A stretch of DNA of 64,000 nucleotides. Origin: UBA2421 sp002343075. GTDB taxonomy: Bacteria > Planctomycetota > Phycisphaerae > Tepidisphaerales > Tepidisphaeraceae. The stretch is from assembly GCA_937982565.1 (NCBI GenBank), contig CALJLN010000050.1, positions 110,061 through 174,060 on the forward strand. The letters run 5' to 3'. Made by a program: the position numbers and the translations under genes. A model generated the notes under the pieces. It had not been told where the DNA came from. It searched no databases and saw only the letters and a list, made by a program, of their open reading frames with translations. Positions 9,471-18,726 of the stretch are shown here, piece after piece. Positions within the stretch are counted from its first letter, which is position 1. The number at the start of each line of letters is the position of its first letter.

Positions 9471-9484
9471 TGTAAACGCTTGCA
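9471..9484. promoter_or_regulatory. LacI/GalR-type operator-like site
   Basis: TGTAAACGCTTGCA is an imperfect palindrome with the central CG and TGnAAnC half-sites typical of LacI/GalR and CcpA family operators. It matches 5 of 7 positions between half-sites. It sits in the 105-base gap between the divergent hydrolase/GH29 operon and the GH106-like/RLP run, where one repressor could control both directions. No LacI-family regulator gene lies in the window, so the regulator would be encoded elsewhere. Confidence 0.5.
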
Positions 9485-9537
9485 GAAATGGTTGCCGTAT
9501 TGTGGCGTGGAGCATCGCCTCCGATATGCTTGCGCAC

Positions 9538-12500
9538 ATGGCAGCGGCGCGGCGGAAATGGGAGCTATATCCTCGGAGTCATTCAACCCGGCTCGACCGC
9601 GGGCTCTTTCGCTTACCAACCTCCGAATATCGCGGTACGCCGTTCTGGTCGTGGAACACGCGCCTGAACTTTTCGCAACTCAGCCGCCAGATTGACCATC
9701 TTCAGAAAATGGGCTTCGGCGGCGTACACATCCACGCGCGCACCGGGCTGGCAACTGAATACCTCGGTCGAGATTTCATGTCGCTCGTCAAGCAGTGTCA
9801 CGCCAGGCTCAAACGGCGCGGAATGCTCACATGGCTCTACGACGAAGACCGGTGGCCGAGTGGGTTTGCCGGCGGGCTTGTCTCTTCCGACGTGCGATTT
9901 CGCGAGAAAACGCTGTTCTGGACGCAGAACCAGGATGCGTCAACAGGCGAACTCCTCGGCCGCTACATTGTCACGCTCCGCGAAGGCCGACTGGTCGCGT
10001 TTGAGCGACTGGCAATCCGAGACCTGCCCCCCAAAGGCACCTGGTACGCCTACCTGCACACCGCCAAGCCCGAATCGTGGTTTAATCACCAGACCTACAT
10101 CGACACATTCAACCCCGCCGCAGTGGCCCGTTTCATCGAAATCACGCACGAACGCTACCGCGCGTGCCTTGGTAGCTCGTTTGGCACAACTGTGCCAGCA
10201 ATCTTCACCGATGAGCCCCACTTCACCAAGAAGCAAACTCTTGCCGTGGCAAGCGCGCCGCAAGGGGTGGTGTTGCCGTTTAGCGATCTGTTTTGCGCCA
10301 CATTTGAGAAGCGGTTCCGGCACGACCTTCTGGACAGTCTGCCCGAGCTATTCTGGGATCGCGCCGATGCCCGCCCGTCTCTCACTCGATACCAATATCA
10401 CGAGCACACCGCAGAACTTTTTGCATCAAGTTTTGGCGACACCATCGCGCGCTGGTGTGCCAGGAATCGTCTTGCCCTCACCGGTCACATGCTCAGTGAG
10501 GCAACGCTCTTTGGACAAACCCGCGCCGTGGGCGAAGCGATGCGCGGGTTGCGATCGTTCCAGCTTCCTGGCATCGATATGCTGGAAGACAAGATTGAAC
10601 TGACCACCGCTAAGCAGGCGCAGAGCGTGGCGAGACAGAATGGCCGGCCGGGTGTCGTGAGCGAACTCTACGGCGTAACAAACTGGGATTTTGATTTCGC
10701 CGGCCACAAGCGACAGGGTGATTGGCAGGCGGCGCTCGGGGTGACGGTGCGCGTGCCACACCTTGCGTGGGTCAGCATGGCCGGAGAGAGCAAGCGAGAC
10801 TACCCCGCAGCTATCGGATATCAGTCGCCATGGTATCGGGAGTATAAGGTCATCGAAGACCACTTCGCGCGCGTCGCGGTGGCGATGACACGCGGGCGGC
10901 CGGTCGTGCGAGTCGCCGTAATTCACCCCATCGAGAGCTTCTGGCTTCACTGGGGCCCCGCCGACGACAATTGCGATGAGTGGGCGCGCCGGGAAGCTGA
11001 GTTCAAAGACCTGACCCACTGGCTCACCTTCGGCGGAATCGATTTTGACTTCGTAAGTGAATCATCGCTGGCCCCTCGCGGGGGTGTGCATCGCCGTGGA
11101 GCGGGGAAGGACGGGCTTCGAGTGGGCAAGATGGCTTACGACGCAGTGATCGTCCCTGGGTGTCAGACAATTCGCACAGCCACGCTCAATCGCCTGAAGC
11201 AGTTTCAAAGGTTGGGAGGCACCATCATCTTCGCCGGCACTATTCCTTCCCTGGTCGATGCCCGGCCGTCTGCCGAACCCGCTGCCATCGCAGCAAAATG
11301 TCGCAGGGTATCTTTCGATGAATCCTCCATTCTCGCCGCAGTCGCTCCTTTTCGTGAGCTTCGCATTGCGCTCGCCGACGGTGCTCCCACCGATAGCATC
11401 GCGCATCAACTCCGCCATGATGGCACAGCGCGATATCTCTTCCTGTGCAACACCCGTCGGCGGGAGGATGTGGGTGACGTCGCCATTACAGTGAACGGTC
11501 GATGGCAGGTCGAAGAATTCAACACGTTCACCGGGATGATCTCGTCGATGACGGCGGCGATCTCGGGCGAACAGACTGTCATCCCGTGGCGATGCCTTGC
11601 GCACGGTCATCTTTTGCTCAGGCTCACGCCGCGGACGCGTCAGAGCAACGATCAATTGGCGAAGACGGCCGCCGTCACGCGCGCAGAGCCAAACCTCTTT
11701 GCCAGACCTCTCCCCGCGCGGACCAGAGTCATTCTCAGCGAACCCAATGTCCTGCTGCTCGATCAGGCCGAATGGAAACTCGACGGCGAAAGAAAGTGGC
11801 GTCAAAAAGAAGAAATCCTGCGACTGGACAACCTCGTGCGCCAACACGTGGGCCTCCCCAGCCGCGGCGGGCGAAATGCGCAGCCGTGGGTCGATACCGC
11901 GCCCGATCCAGTCAAGGGCCTGCTGCACCTTCGATTCGCAATCGATTGCAAGGTTGCCGTCACTGCGCCGCAACTGGCGATGGAAAACCCGGCAGACGCA
12001 ACCCTCACGCTCAATGGACGGCGCGTTGCAACCAAGCCCGTCGGCTGGTGGGTGGATGAGGCGATCCGGACGGTCTCACTACCCAGTCTGAAGCCCGGCG
12101 CACACACGCTCGAAATCTGCATCCCGATGCGCCGGCGGACCAATGTCGAATGGTGCTATCTGCTGGGCAGCTTCGGGGTGCGGGTCAAGGGTCGGCGCGC
12201 TACGATCATTGAGGCACCCAAGACGCTTAAGTTCGGCGATTGGACACACCAGGGCCTTCCGTTCTACGCCGGGAATGTGACATACGAGATTCCGATTCGT
12301 GGCCAGGGCCGAGCGATGCGGTTGCGCGCCGCTCGCTTCAGCAATCCGCTTCTGACAGTAGCGATTGATGAGAAACGACTAGGCCCGGTGGCATTTGCGC
12401 CACATGAAATCGAACTCGGCAAGCTCAAGGGGACGCACATGCTCAGTCTGACCGCATTTGGCAACCGCCACAACGCGTTCGGCCCGCTGCACCACACCAA

Positions 12501-12621
12501 GCGCGACCTCACGTGGGTCGGCCCGGCCGCGTGGCGCAGTTCGGGAGAATGGTGGTCGTATGATTATCATTTCAAGCCGATCGGCATCCTCGAACCGCCG
12601 TTGCTGTTGGAAGCAGCTTGA
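9538..12621 (+). CDS. GH106-like (alpha-L-rhamnosidase-like) glycoside hydrolase
   Basis: The protein is about 1,027 residues from the ATG at 9538. The frame stays open to a GTG at 9463, but that codon lies upstream of the LacI-like site, so the later ATG (or ATG 9526) is preferred. The N-terminal catalytic barrel shows PFWSWN, then MGFGGVHIHAR, LYDEDRWPSG and a later HMLSEATLFGQ block, which I associate with GH106 and related rhamnosidase-like families. The C-terminal part is beta-sandwich-like with a carbohydrate-binding appearance. No signal peptide is visible. GH106 enzymes remove alpha-L-rhamnose from pectic or other plant polysaccharides; specificity here is inferred. It leads the rightward catabolic gene run; the RLP gene follows after 121 bases. 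Confidence 0.68.
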   Translation: MAAARRKWELYPRSHSTRLDRGLFRLPTSEYRGTPFWSWNTRLNFSQLSRQIDHLQKMGFGGVHIHARTGLATEYLGRDFMSLVKQCHARLKRRGMLTWLYDEDRWPSGFAGGLVSSDVRFREKTLFWTQNQDASTGELLGRYIVTLREGRLVAFERLAIRDLPPKGTWYAYLHTAKPESWFNHQTYIDTFNPAAVARFIEITHERYRACLGSSFGTTVPAIFTDEPHFTKKQTLAVASAPQGVVLPFSDLFCATFEKRFRHDLLDSLPELFWDRADARPSLTRYQYHEHTAELFASSFGDTIARWCARNRLALTGHMLSEATLFGQTRAVGEAMRGLRSFQLPGIDMLEDKIELTTAKQAQSVARQNGRPGVVSELYGVTNWDFDFAGHKRQGDWQAALGVTVRVPHLAWVSMAGESKRDYPAAIGYQSPWYREYKVIEDHFARVAVAMTRGRPVVRVAVIHPIESFWLHWGPADDNCDEWARREAEFKDLTHWLTFGGIDFDFVSESSLAPRGGVHRRGAGKDGLRVGKMAYDAVIVPGCQTIRTATLNRLKQFQRLGGTIIFAGTIPSLVDARPSAEPAAIAAKCRRVSFDESSILAAVAPFRELRIALADGAPTDSIAHQLRHDGTARYLFLCNTRRREDVGDVAITVNGRWQVEEFNTFTGMISSMTAAISGEQTVIPWRCLAHGHLLLRLTPRTRQSNDQLAKTAAVTRAEPNLFARPLPARTRVILSEPNVLLLDQAEWKLDGERKWRQKEEILRLDNLVRQHVGLPSRGGRNAQPWVDTAPDPVKGLLHLRFAIDCKVAVTAPQLAMENPADATLTLNGRRVATKPVGWWVDEAIRTVSLPSLKPGAHTLEICIPMRRRTNVEWCYLLGSFGVRVKGRRATIIEAPKTLKFGDWTHQGLPFYAGNVTYEIPIRGQGRAMRLRAARFSNPLLTVAIDEKRLGPVAFAPHEIELGKLKGTHMLSLTAFGNRHNAFGPLHHTKRDLTWVGPAAWRSSGEWWSYDYHFKPIGILEPPLLLEAA

Positions 12622-12742
12622 CGACGAACTTCGCACTTGGCACGGATGCTATCTCTTGAGAGGCAAGGCTCGATTCGTGCAACGTCTTTATCTCAAACGC
12701 TAATGACTTTACCGACACCTCGGGGCACAATCCTCAACTTCA

Positions 12743-13996
12743 ATGTCCGCAGAACGAATCCAAGCTGTCTATCGAATCGAGACGCCTCTGCCCGTAGAAC
12801 GCGCCGCGGCGGTTCTGGCGGGCGAGCAGTCGTCGGGAACTTTCGTCGAAGTGCCTGGCGAAACCGACGATCTCAGGCGCAGATACGGCGCGAGAGTCGA
12901 ACTCATCAACCCGCTGGAGCCTGCCGCCGCCGCCAGCCTGCCCGGGTGCCGCGGTGGCGTCCCCGGCGGCCTGTTCAACCGTGCTCAGATCACGGTGAGT
13001 TGGCCGGTCGAAAACATCGGCGTCAACCTCCCCACACTACTCGCGACCGTTCAGGGTAACCTCTACGAATTGTCGCAGCTTTCCGGCATCAAGCTGTTGT
13101 CGATTGCACTTCCCGACTCGCTCGCGCGCCACTTTCGCGGGCCGGCTTTTGGTGCAGAAGGCTCACGCGCGCTCTGCGGTGTTGTGAAAGGGCCGATGAT
13201 TGGCACCATCATCAAGCCGAGCATCGGTCTATCACCCGATCAGACCGCCGAGTTGGTGCGGACGCTCGTTGAAGCCGGAATTGACTTCATCAAGGATGAT
13301 GAACTGCTGGCCAACCCGCCTCACTCACCCTTCAAACAGCGCGTCGATGCGGTGATGCAAGTAATCAACGAGCACGCTCATCGCACCGGGCGGAAGGTGA
13401 TGGTAGCGTTCAACCTCACCGATGAGTTCGACGCCATGCAACGCAATTACGATCATCTTCTCGCCGCCGGAGGCACTTGCGCGATGCTGAGTGTCAACCA
13501 TGTCGGCCTGTCCGCGACCAAGGCGATCTGTGACCGCGGCCAACTGGCCATTCACGCACACCGCAACGGATTTGGCATGATGAACCGGCATCCGATGCTC
13601 GGCATGGAGTTCCCCGCGTATCAGACCATTTGGCGGCTGGCGGGAGTCGATCAATTGCACGTCAACGGCATCGCCAACAAGTTCTGGGAACCTGATGATC
13701 ACGTCGTGCGTTCCATCGAAGCATGCCTCGCCCCAATGAACGGCCTCAAACGCCTGCTGCCCGTCATCAGCAGCGGGCAGACCGGGCTCCAGGCACCCGA
13801 AACCTACCGCCGCACGCAGACAATCGAAGTACTCTATCAGGCCGGCGGAGGCATCATGGCCCACCCTCTCGGCCCTGCCGCCGGCGTCGCAGCACTCAGA
13901 CAGGCATGGCAGGCAGCGGTCAGCGGCATCACTCTGGACGAGCACGCGCGGGAACACGTCGAGCTGCGCGGGCAGTTGAAGAAGTTTGGAAAGTAG
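12743..13996 (+). CDS. RuBisCO-like protein (RLP; possible 3-oxo-isoapionate-4-phosphate decarboxylase or transcarboxylase)
   Basis: The 417-residue protein is a RuBisCO large-subunit homologue. The barrel strand motif GTIIKPSIGLS contains K158 (equivalent to RuBisCO K175), but Ser160 replaces K177. FIKDDELL keeps the carbamate Lys (K184) and metal ligands D186 and E187. HAHRNG supplies His271, His273 and Arg274. HVNGIANKF supplies H306 and K313 (loop-6 Lys), and AGGGIMAHP the phosphate-binding glycines. Retention of the Lys/Asp/Glu metal triad suggests an enzyme that works on an enolisable sugar-phosphate. It is followed 9 bases later by a DUF1537 kinase, the known pairing of OiaX/OiaT RLPs with OiaK in D-apionate catabolism. 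Being a true CO2-fixing RuBisCO is unlikely: K177 is lost, and no small subunit or phosphoribulokinase gene is visible. Confidence 0.85.
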   Translation: MSAERIQAVYRIETPLPVERAAAVLAGEQSSGTFVEVPGETDDLRRRYGARVELINPLEPAAAASLPGCRGGVPGGLFNRAQITVSWPVENIGVNLPTLLATVQGNLYELSQLSGIKLLSIALPDSLARHFRGPAFGAEGSRALCGVVKGPMIGTIIKPSIGLSPDQTAELVRTLVEAGIDFIKDDELLANPPHSPFKQRVDAVMQVINEHAHRTGRKVMVAFNLTDEFDAMQRNYDHLLAAGGTCAMLSVNHVGLSATKAICDRGQLAIHAHRNGFGMMNRHPMLGMEFPAYQTIWRLAGVDQLHVNGIANKFWEPDDHVVRSIEACLAPMNGLKRLLPVISSGQTGLQAPETYRRTQTIEVLYQAGGGIMAHPLGPAAGVAALRQAWQAAVSGITLDEHAREHVELRGQLKKFGK

Positions 13997-14005
13997 CCGG
14001 CTCAG

Positions 14006-15325
14006 ATGAACGACTTGCTCATCAGCTTCTACGGCGACGATTTTACAGGCTCCACCGACGCCGCTGAATCGCTCTGCCTGGCCGGGGTGAAGACCGTGCT
14101 GTTCACGGCCCCGCCCACGCCGTCCCAATTAGGGCGATTTCCCTGCCTGCGCGCGTTTGGCGTGGCGGGAGTCACCCGTGCTCAACCGCCCGCCGTTATG
14201 GAGCAAACGCTTCGTCCCGCATTTGAGGCCATGAGGCAAGCCGGCGCGCCAATCGTTCACTACAAGGTTTGCTCCACATTCGATTCTTCGCCTGCCGTCG
14301 GCAGCATCGGGAAGGCAATTGACGTCGGCAGCGACGTGTTTGCACAGCATTGCGTGCCGGTGGTGGTAGGTGCGCCGTCTCTGGGTCGATACTGTGCCTT
14401 TGGAAACTTGTTTGCACGGTCGGGCACTGGCTCGGAACCGATTCGGCTCGACCGGCACCCCTCGATGAGCCGTCACCCCATTACGCCGATGACCGAAGCA
14501 GATCTGCGGCTGCATCTTGCAAAGCAAACGCAAAAGTCCATCGGACTGATCGATGCGACGCAGCTCTCGCTGGGCGAATGCCAGCTCTTTGATATCTACG
14601 ATGCACAATCCATCGAGAACGAAGTGCTGCTAATCGACCTTATGCAGCGGGAACAGCTCCGGTCAGTGGGAGCGCTTTTGCATCGCGGGGTTGGGAGCGG
14701 CGAAGCTCATTTTGTAGTTGGCTCATCGGGTGTCGGCGAGTCGCTCTGCACCTGCTGGCGTGAGAAAAATCTGGTCCGCGATGACGATGCGCTACAGCCC
14801 GCCGGCGCAGCGCCGGGGCCGATCATCGCGATTTGCGGCAGCTGTTCCCCCATCACCGCGGGGCAGATCGAACATGCTTCGCGTGGTGGCTTTACGGAAG
14901 TGAAGGTTGACGTTGGTTCAAGCATCAGGGCAATGAATGCGATCACACCCGCAACTTCCGCGCTGCGCGACGGGAAAAGCGTCGTACTTCACACCGCCGG
15001 GGCGACACTGCCCGACCATCGGCTTGCCCCTGCCGCAGCCAGTGGCATCGGGCCGAGGCTGGCGCGCGTGCTTCGAGAACTGCTTCAGGCAACTTCCGTC
15101 CGTCGGGTCGTCATTGCAGGCGGCGATACTTCGGGCCAGATCGCAAATGCACTCGAGATTGAGAGTATGGAGATGATCGCCACCCTCGCCCGCGGCGCGC
15201 CGCTGATGCGCGTCACCGCTCCCGGCTCGCCGGCCGATGCCGTCGAAATGGTTTTCAAAGGCGGACAGATCGGCCCTCCCGACTTCTTCAGTTCCGTGCG
15301 CGACGGAATCAGGGAGACGACATGA
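14006..15325 (+). CDS. DUF1537 / OtnK-type sugar-acid kinase (possible 3-oxo-isoapionate kinase)
   Basis: The 439-residue protein has the DUF1537 (four-carbon acid sugar kinase) layout. The N-terminal substrate domain carries YGDDFTGSTDAAE at residues 9-21. The C-terminal nucleotide-binding domain has VIAGGDTSGQIANAL and closes with TAPGSPADAVEMVFKGGQIG. Family members phosphorylate threonate, erythronate, 3-oxo-tetronate or 3-oxo-isoapionate with ATP in the cytoplasm. Because it begins 9 bases after an RLP gene and is probably co-transcribed with it, the OiaK role (making 3-oxo-isoapionate 4-phosphate for the RLP) is the leading inference. Against the tetronate alternative, no aldolase of the OtnC type is seen nearby. 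Confidence 0.85.
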   Translation: MNDLLISFYGDDFTGSTDAAESLCLAGVKTVLFTAPPTPSQLGRFPCLRAFGVAGVTRAQPPAVMEQTLRPAFEAMRQAGAPIVHYKVCSTFDSSPAVGSIGKAIDVGSDVFAQHCVPVVVGAPSLGRYCAFGNLFARSGTGSEPIRLDRHPSMSRHPITPMTEADLRLHLAKQTQKSIGLIDATQLSLGECQLFDIYDAQSIENEVLLIDLMQREQLRSVGALLHRGVGSGEAHFVVGSSGVGESLCTCWREKNLVRDDDALQPAGAAPGPIIAICGSCSPITAGQIEHASRGGFTEVKVDVGSSIRAMNAITPATSALRDGKSVVLHTAGATLPDHRLAPAAASGIGPRLARVLRELLQATSVRRVVIAGGDTSGQIANALEIESMEMIATLARGAPLMRVTAPGSPADAVEMVFKGGQIGPPDFFSSVRDGIRETT

Positions 15326-15440
15326 CTCAATCGCCCGAGGAAGCGCGCCTACGGACCGCTGTCACACGATGACGCCGGACTTATCCACACTCCGTCGCAC
15401 CTGAACCTGTGCAGGAGAACGCGTACAGAAGAAGGATATC

Positions 15441-16106
15441 ATGATGTCAAAGACCATCGCACTCATTCACACTTCCCCATCGATGATTCCTGTTTTTAAG
15501 GCGCTCGCCGATGAGCATCTCAAGGGTCGCACCATCTTCAACATGGTTGATGAAAGTCTGCTCTGCGACATCATCAGAGACGGAAGGTGCCCGCCGAACA
15601 CCGCGAAACGACTGGTAGGCCATGTTCTCGCCGCCGAGAGCGCGGGGGCAGAAGTGATCCTTGTTTCGTGTTCGAGCATGGGCCGGGCGGTCGAAGCGTC
15701 GCGCGCGCTCTGCGGCGTTCCCGTCATGCGTGTCGATGAGCCGATGGCGGAATGCGCTATTGCAACGGGAAAGCGAATCGGCGTCATCGCGACGCTGCCC
15801 AGCACGCTCGAACCAACGGTGGCCCTGATAGAGTCCAAGGCGGCTGGCGCAGGGCAAAAGGTGACGATCCGCTCGCAGGTGGTCGAAGGCGCGTTCGCGG
15901 CGGTCATCGGTGGCGACGGCGGCAGGCACGATGCGCTCGTGGCCGCGGCGCTCAAAACGATGGCGAGTGAGGTCGATGTCATCGTGCTGGCCCAGGCGTC
16001 CATGGCGCGAGTAGTTGACGCACTCGCCCCGACGGACAAGCCCGTGCCGATTCTCTCAAGCCCGAAACTGGCGATCGAACACCTGGCTTCAATGACCAAT
16101 CAGTAG
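15441..16106 (+). CDS. Asp/Glu/hydantoin racemase-family protein
   Basis: The 221-residue cytoplasmic protein belongs to the two-cysteine aspartate/glutamate/hydantoin racemase superfamily. The first catalytic Cys lies in VSCSSMG (C77). Where the second Cys is expected (usually a GC motif) the sequence reads VLAQASM near residue 185, so the second Cys is absent. The superfamily also includes maleate isomerase and arylmalonate decarboxylase, and the latter uses a single Cys. A decarboxylase- or isomerase-like role in sugar-acid metabolism is therefore possible. The start at ATG 15441 is supported by GAAGGA six bases upstream. It lies 115 bases after the DUF1537 kinase gene and 38 bases before GH2. 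Confidence 0.75.
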   Translation: MMSKTIALIHTSPSMIPVFKALADEHLKGRTIFNMVDESLLCDIIRDGRCPPNTAKRLVGHVLAAESAGAEVILVSCSSMGRAVEASRALCGVPVMRVDEPMAECAIATGKRIGVIATLPSTLEPTVALIESKAAGAGQKVTIRSQVVEGAFAAVIGGDGGRHDALVAAALKTMASEVDVIVLAQASMARVVDALAPTDKPVPILSSPKLAIEHLASMTNQ

Positions 16107-16144
16107 CCGTCATTCAGCGCACCGCGGAACTCCGCCGACCTTCG

Positions 16145-18640
16145 ATGCAGCGCATCACCACCATTCTCAACAGCAACTGGCGATTCCATCGAGGCGAGTG
16201 CCCCACCGCGGCCGCGGCGGAGTTTGATGACACCCACTGGCAACGCATCGGCCTGCCACATTGCTTTGATGCGCCATACTTCCGCACACCCGAGTTCTAT
16301 GTCGGCGAGGGTTGGTACCGGCGGGAGGTCGATCTAGGGCAGAACCTCCCGACGGATCGACGCGTGACAATGGAGTTTGACGGCGTATTTCAACGCTGCG
16401 ATGTCTTCGTTGATGGCACGCACGCTGGCTCGCATCAGGGAGGCTACACGGGTTTTTCGATCGACATCACGCCAGCCATTAATCGACCAACACCGATTAT
16501 CGCGATTCGCGTTGATAATCGATGGAATCCACAGCTTGCCCCGCGCGCCGGCGAGCACATCTTCTCCGGCGGGATTTACCGTGATGTGCGACTGGTCATC
16601 ACGCATCCAATACACATCGCGTGGTGCGGCCACGCCATCGCGACGCCAGAAGTAGCGTTCGACCGGGCGAGCGTCGCGATCGAGACGGCTATCGTCAACT
16701 CGACCGATACATGCACTGATTGCCTCGTGACAACCGAAATCTTCGATCCGCACGGCCGCTGCGTGGGCTTGGTGCGCGACCGACGCTCAGTTCCGCCGGG
16801 CAAAGTGCGGTGTGTGGTGAGGCAATCGACGGATGTCGCCGATCCGATGCTCTGGTGCCCGGCGCACCCATATCTGTATCGCGCACGAACGACCGTGAGT
16901 GTCGATGAGATCGCCGTCGACATGATCGAAGAAACGTTCGGCATTCGAACCATCCGCTGGACCTCTGACGCGGGCTTCTTTCTCAATGGCGAGCACCTTT
17001 ACCTGCGCGGCGCGAATGTGCATCAGGATCACGCCGGCTGGGGCATCGGCATTACGCGCGCCGCTTGCGAGCGCGACGTGCGCCTGATGAAGGAAGCCGG
17101 GTTCAATTTCATCCGCGGGGCACATTATCCGCATCATCCGGCGTTTGCAGATGCGTGCGATCGGCTCGGCATCCTTTTCTGGAGCGAGGCCACGTTTTGG
17201 GGAAAGGGCGGCTTTGGGCCGGAAGGGTTCTGGAATGCCAGTGCTTACCCGGTCAATCAGCATGATGAAGCCGGATTTGAGCAGTCTTGTGTTGCGCAGC
17301 TTGAGGAGATGATTCGCATCAATCGCAATCACCCGAGCATCATCTGCTGGAGCATGACCAATGAGGCATTCTTTACATACCACCTCGACCGGGCCAAGGC
17401 GTTGATGGAGCAAATGGTGTCGGTCAGCCGAACACTCGACCCCACCCGCCCCGCGGCCATCGGCGGAGCTCAGCGGGGGGGGATCGATCGCATTGGCGAC
17501 GTTGCGGGCTACAATGGCGATGGCGCGCGGCTGTTCATGAACCCCGGCGTGCCGAACATGGTCAGCGAGTACGGCGCAATTGGGAAACCTCCAGACGCAT
17601 TTGATCCCTTCTTTGGCGACCTCCAACCCGAGAAGTTTCCTTGGCGCGCCGGCGAGGCCATCTGGTGCGGCTGCGACTATGGAACCATTGCAGGCAAGCA
17701 GGGGTTGAAGGGCATCGTCACGCACGCGCGCGTTCCGAAGCGAAGCTGGCACTGGTATCGACAGCAAAACCTCGCAATCGCTCCACCCCCGGTGCCAGCG
17801 CAACATCGGCCGGGCATGCAACTCCGGCTGGATCTGGCGGCCGACAAACGATTCATCGAAGGCACGGAGGCGACGGACGATGCGCAGATCACCGTGACAG
17901 TTCAGGATGTATCGGGCCACGACATCGACTTCTCTCCGGCGGTCACACTGACGATCGAATCCGGCCCTGGGGAGTTTCCAACCGGTCGGTCGATTACATT
18001 CGATCCGACAACCGACATTGCAATCTTCCACGGGCAGGCGGCGGTCGCCCTTCGGTCTTACCACGCCGGCCGAACTCTCATCCGAGCCACCGCCGAGGGG
18101 TGTAGAGATGCGGCCATTGAAATTGAAACGCTCGGCGGGCCGCCATTTGACGAGAGCGTGACGCCCCTGAATGACGACCGGCCATACTTCCCGCCGGTCG
18201 AATCGGAAGCGGCTCGGGCTGCGCTTCGTAACGCGGTCAACATCGCGCTCAATCGTCCGAGCCGGGCCAGCAGCGAGTTACCCGATTCGCCTGCCCGCCT
18301 GGCCAATGATGGCAACAAAATCAGCGCCTGGCACGCCGCCGGGGATGACTCGCGGCCGGAATGGACGCTTGACCTCGAAGGCTTTTACGATCTGGCGAGC
18401 ATTCGTCTGCTCTTTCCTGCCAGTGGAAACTGGCGATTCATCATTGATACGTCGCTCGATCGCACCGACTGGCGGCCGGCAATCAACCGGCGGGAATCGA
18501 TCAACGAAGCCGCGGCGCGTACAGATGTGTTCGATCCGGGCTTGTCGGCAAGGTACCTGCGCCTGACATTCACCAAGGTGCCCGTCGATCGTGCGGGTCT
18601 GGCCGAGGTGGAGGTGTACGGGATCCTAACTCGCCAATGA
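16145..18640 (+). CDS. glycoside hydrolase family 2 enzyme with C-terminal F5/8 type C domain
   Basis: The 831-residue protein has the GH2 domain order: jelly-roll sugar-binding domain (about residues 5-155), immunoglobulin-like domain (165-270), TIM barrel (275-500) and a further Ig-like segment. The acid/base Glu is in WSMTNEAFF (E407) and the nucleophile in MVSEYGA (E475). Residues about 700-831 form a discoidin/F5-8 type C carbohydrate-binding domain, beginning NIALNRPSRASS and ending RYLRLTF...EVEVYG. No signal peptide is visible. GH2 covers beta-galactosidase, beta-glucuronidase, beta-mannosidase, alpha-L-arabinopyranosidase and others; the sequence alone does not decide. It starts 38 bases after the racemase-like gene and is probably in the same operon. 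Confidence 0.85.
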   Translation: MQRITTILNSNWRFHRGECPTAAAAEFDDTHWQRIGLPHCFDAPYFRTPEFYVGEGWYRREVDLGQNLPTDRRVTMEFDGVFQRCDVFVDGTHAGSHQGGYTGFSIDITPAINRPTPIIAIRVDNRWNPQLAPRAGEHIFSGGIYRDVRLVITHPIHIAWCGHAIATPEVAFDRASVAIETAIVNSTDTCTDCLVTTEIFDPHGRCVGLVRDRRSVPPGKVRCVVRQSTDVADPMLWCPAHPYLYRARTTVSVDEIAVDMIEETFGIRTIRWTSDAGFFLNGEHLYLRGANVHQDHAGWGIGITRAACERDVRLMKEAGFNFIRGAHYPHHPAFADACDRLGILFWSEATFWGKGGFGPEGFWNASAYPVNQHDEAGFEQSCVAQLEEMIRINRNHPSIICWSMTNEAFFTYHLDRAKALMEQMVSVSRTLDPTRPAAIGGAQRGGIDRIGDVAGYNGDGARLFMNPGVPNMVSEYGAIGKPPDAFDPFFGDLQPEKFPWRAGEAIWCGCDYGTIAGKQGLKGIVTHARVPKRSWHWYRQQNLAIAPPPVPAQHRPGMQLRLDLAADKRFIEGTEATDDAQITVTVQDVSGHDIDFSPAVTLTIESGPGEFPTGRSITFDPTTDIAIFHGQAAVALRSYHAGRTLIRATAEGCRDAAIEIETLGGPPFDESVTPLNDDRPYFPPVESEAARAALRNAVNIALNRPSRASSELPDSPARLANDGNKISAWHAAGDDSRPEWTLDLEGFYDLASIRLLFPASGNWRFIIDTSLDRTDWRPAINRRESINEAAARTDVFDPGLSARYLRLTFTKVPVDRAGLAEVEVYGILTRQ

Positions 18641-18726
18641 CAAAGGCCGATCAGATCAATCTTTTCACTTTTCGTTTTCTTCGTGCCGCGTTACCCATCG
18701 TGTACGCTTCGGCCGAGAGGTAGCGA

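Noticed and set aside
9463..9537. Extended N-terminus of the GH106-like protein from GTG 9463
   Set aside because: It would place the LacI-like operator inside the coding sequence, and the extra residues lack family similarity.
12743..13996. Genuine CO2-fixing RuBisCO
   Set aside because: K177 is replaced, the sequence is RuBisCO-like only, and no small subunit, phosphoribulokinase or carboxysome gene is nearby.
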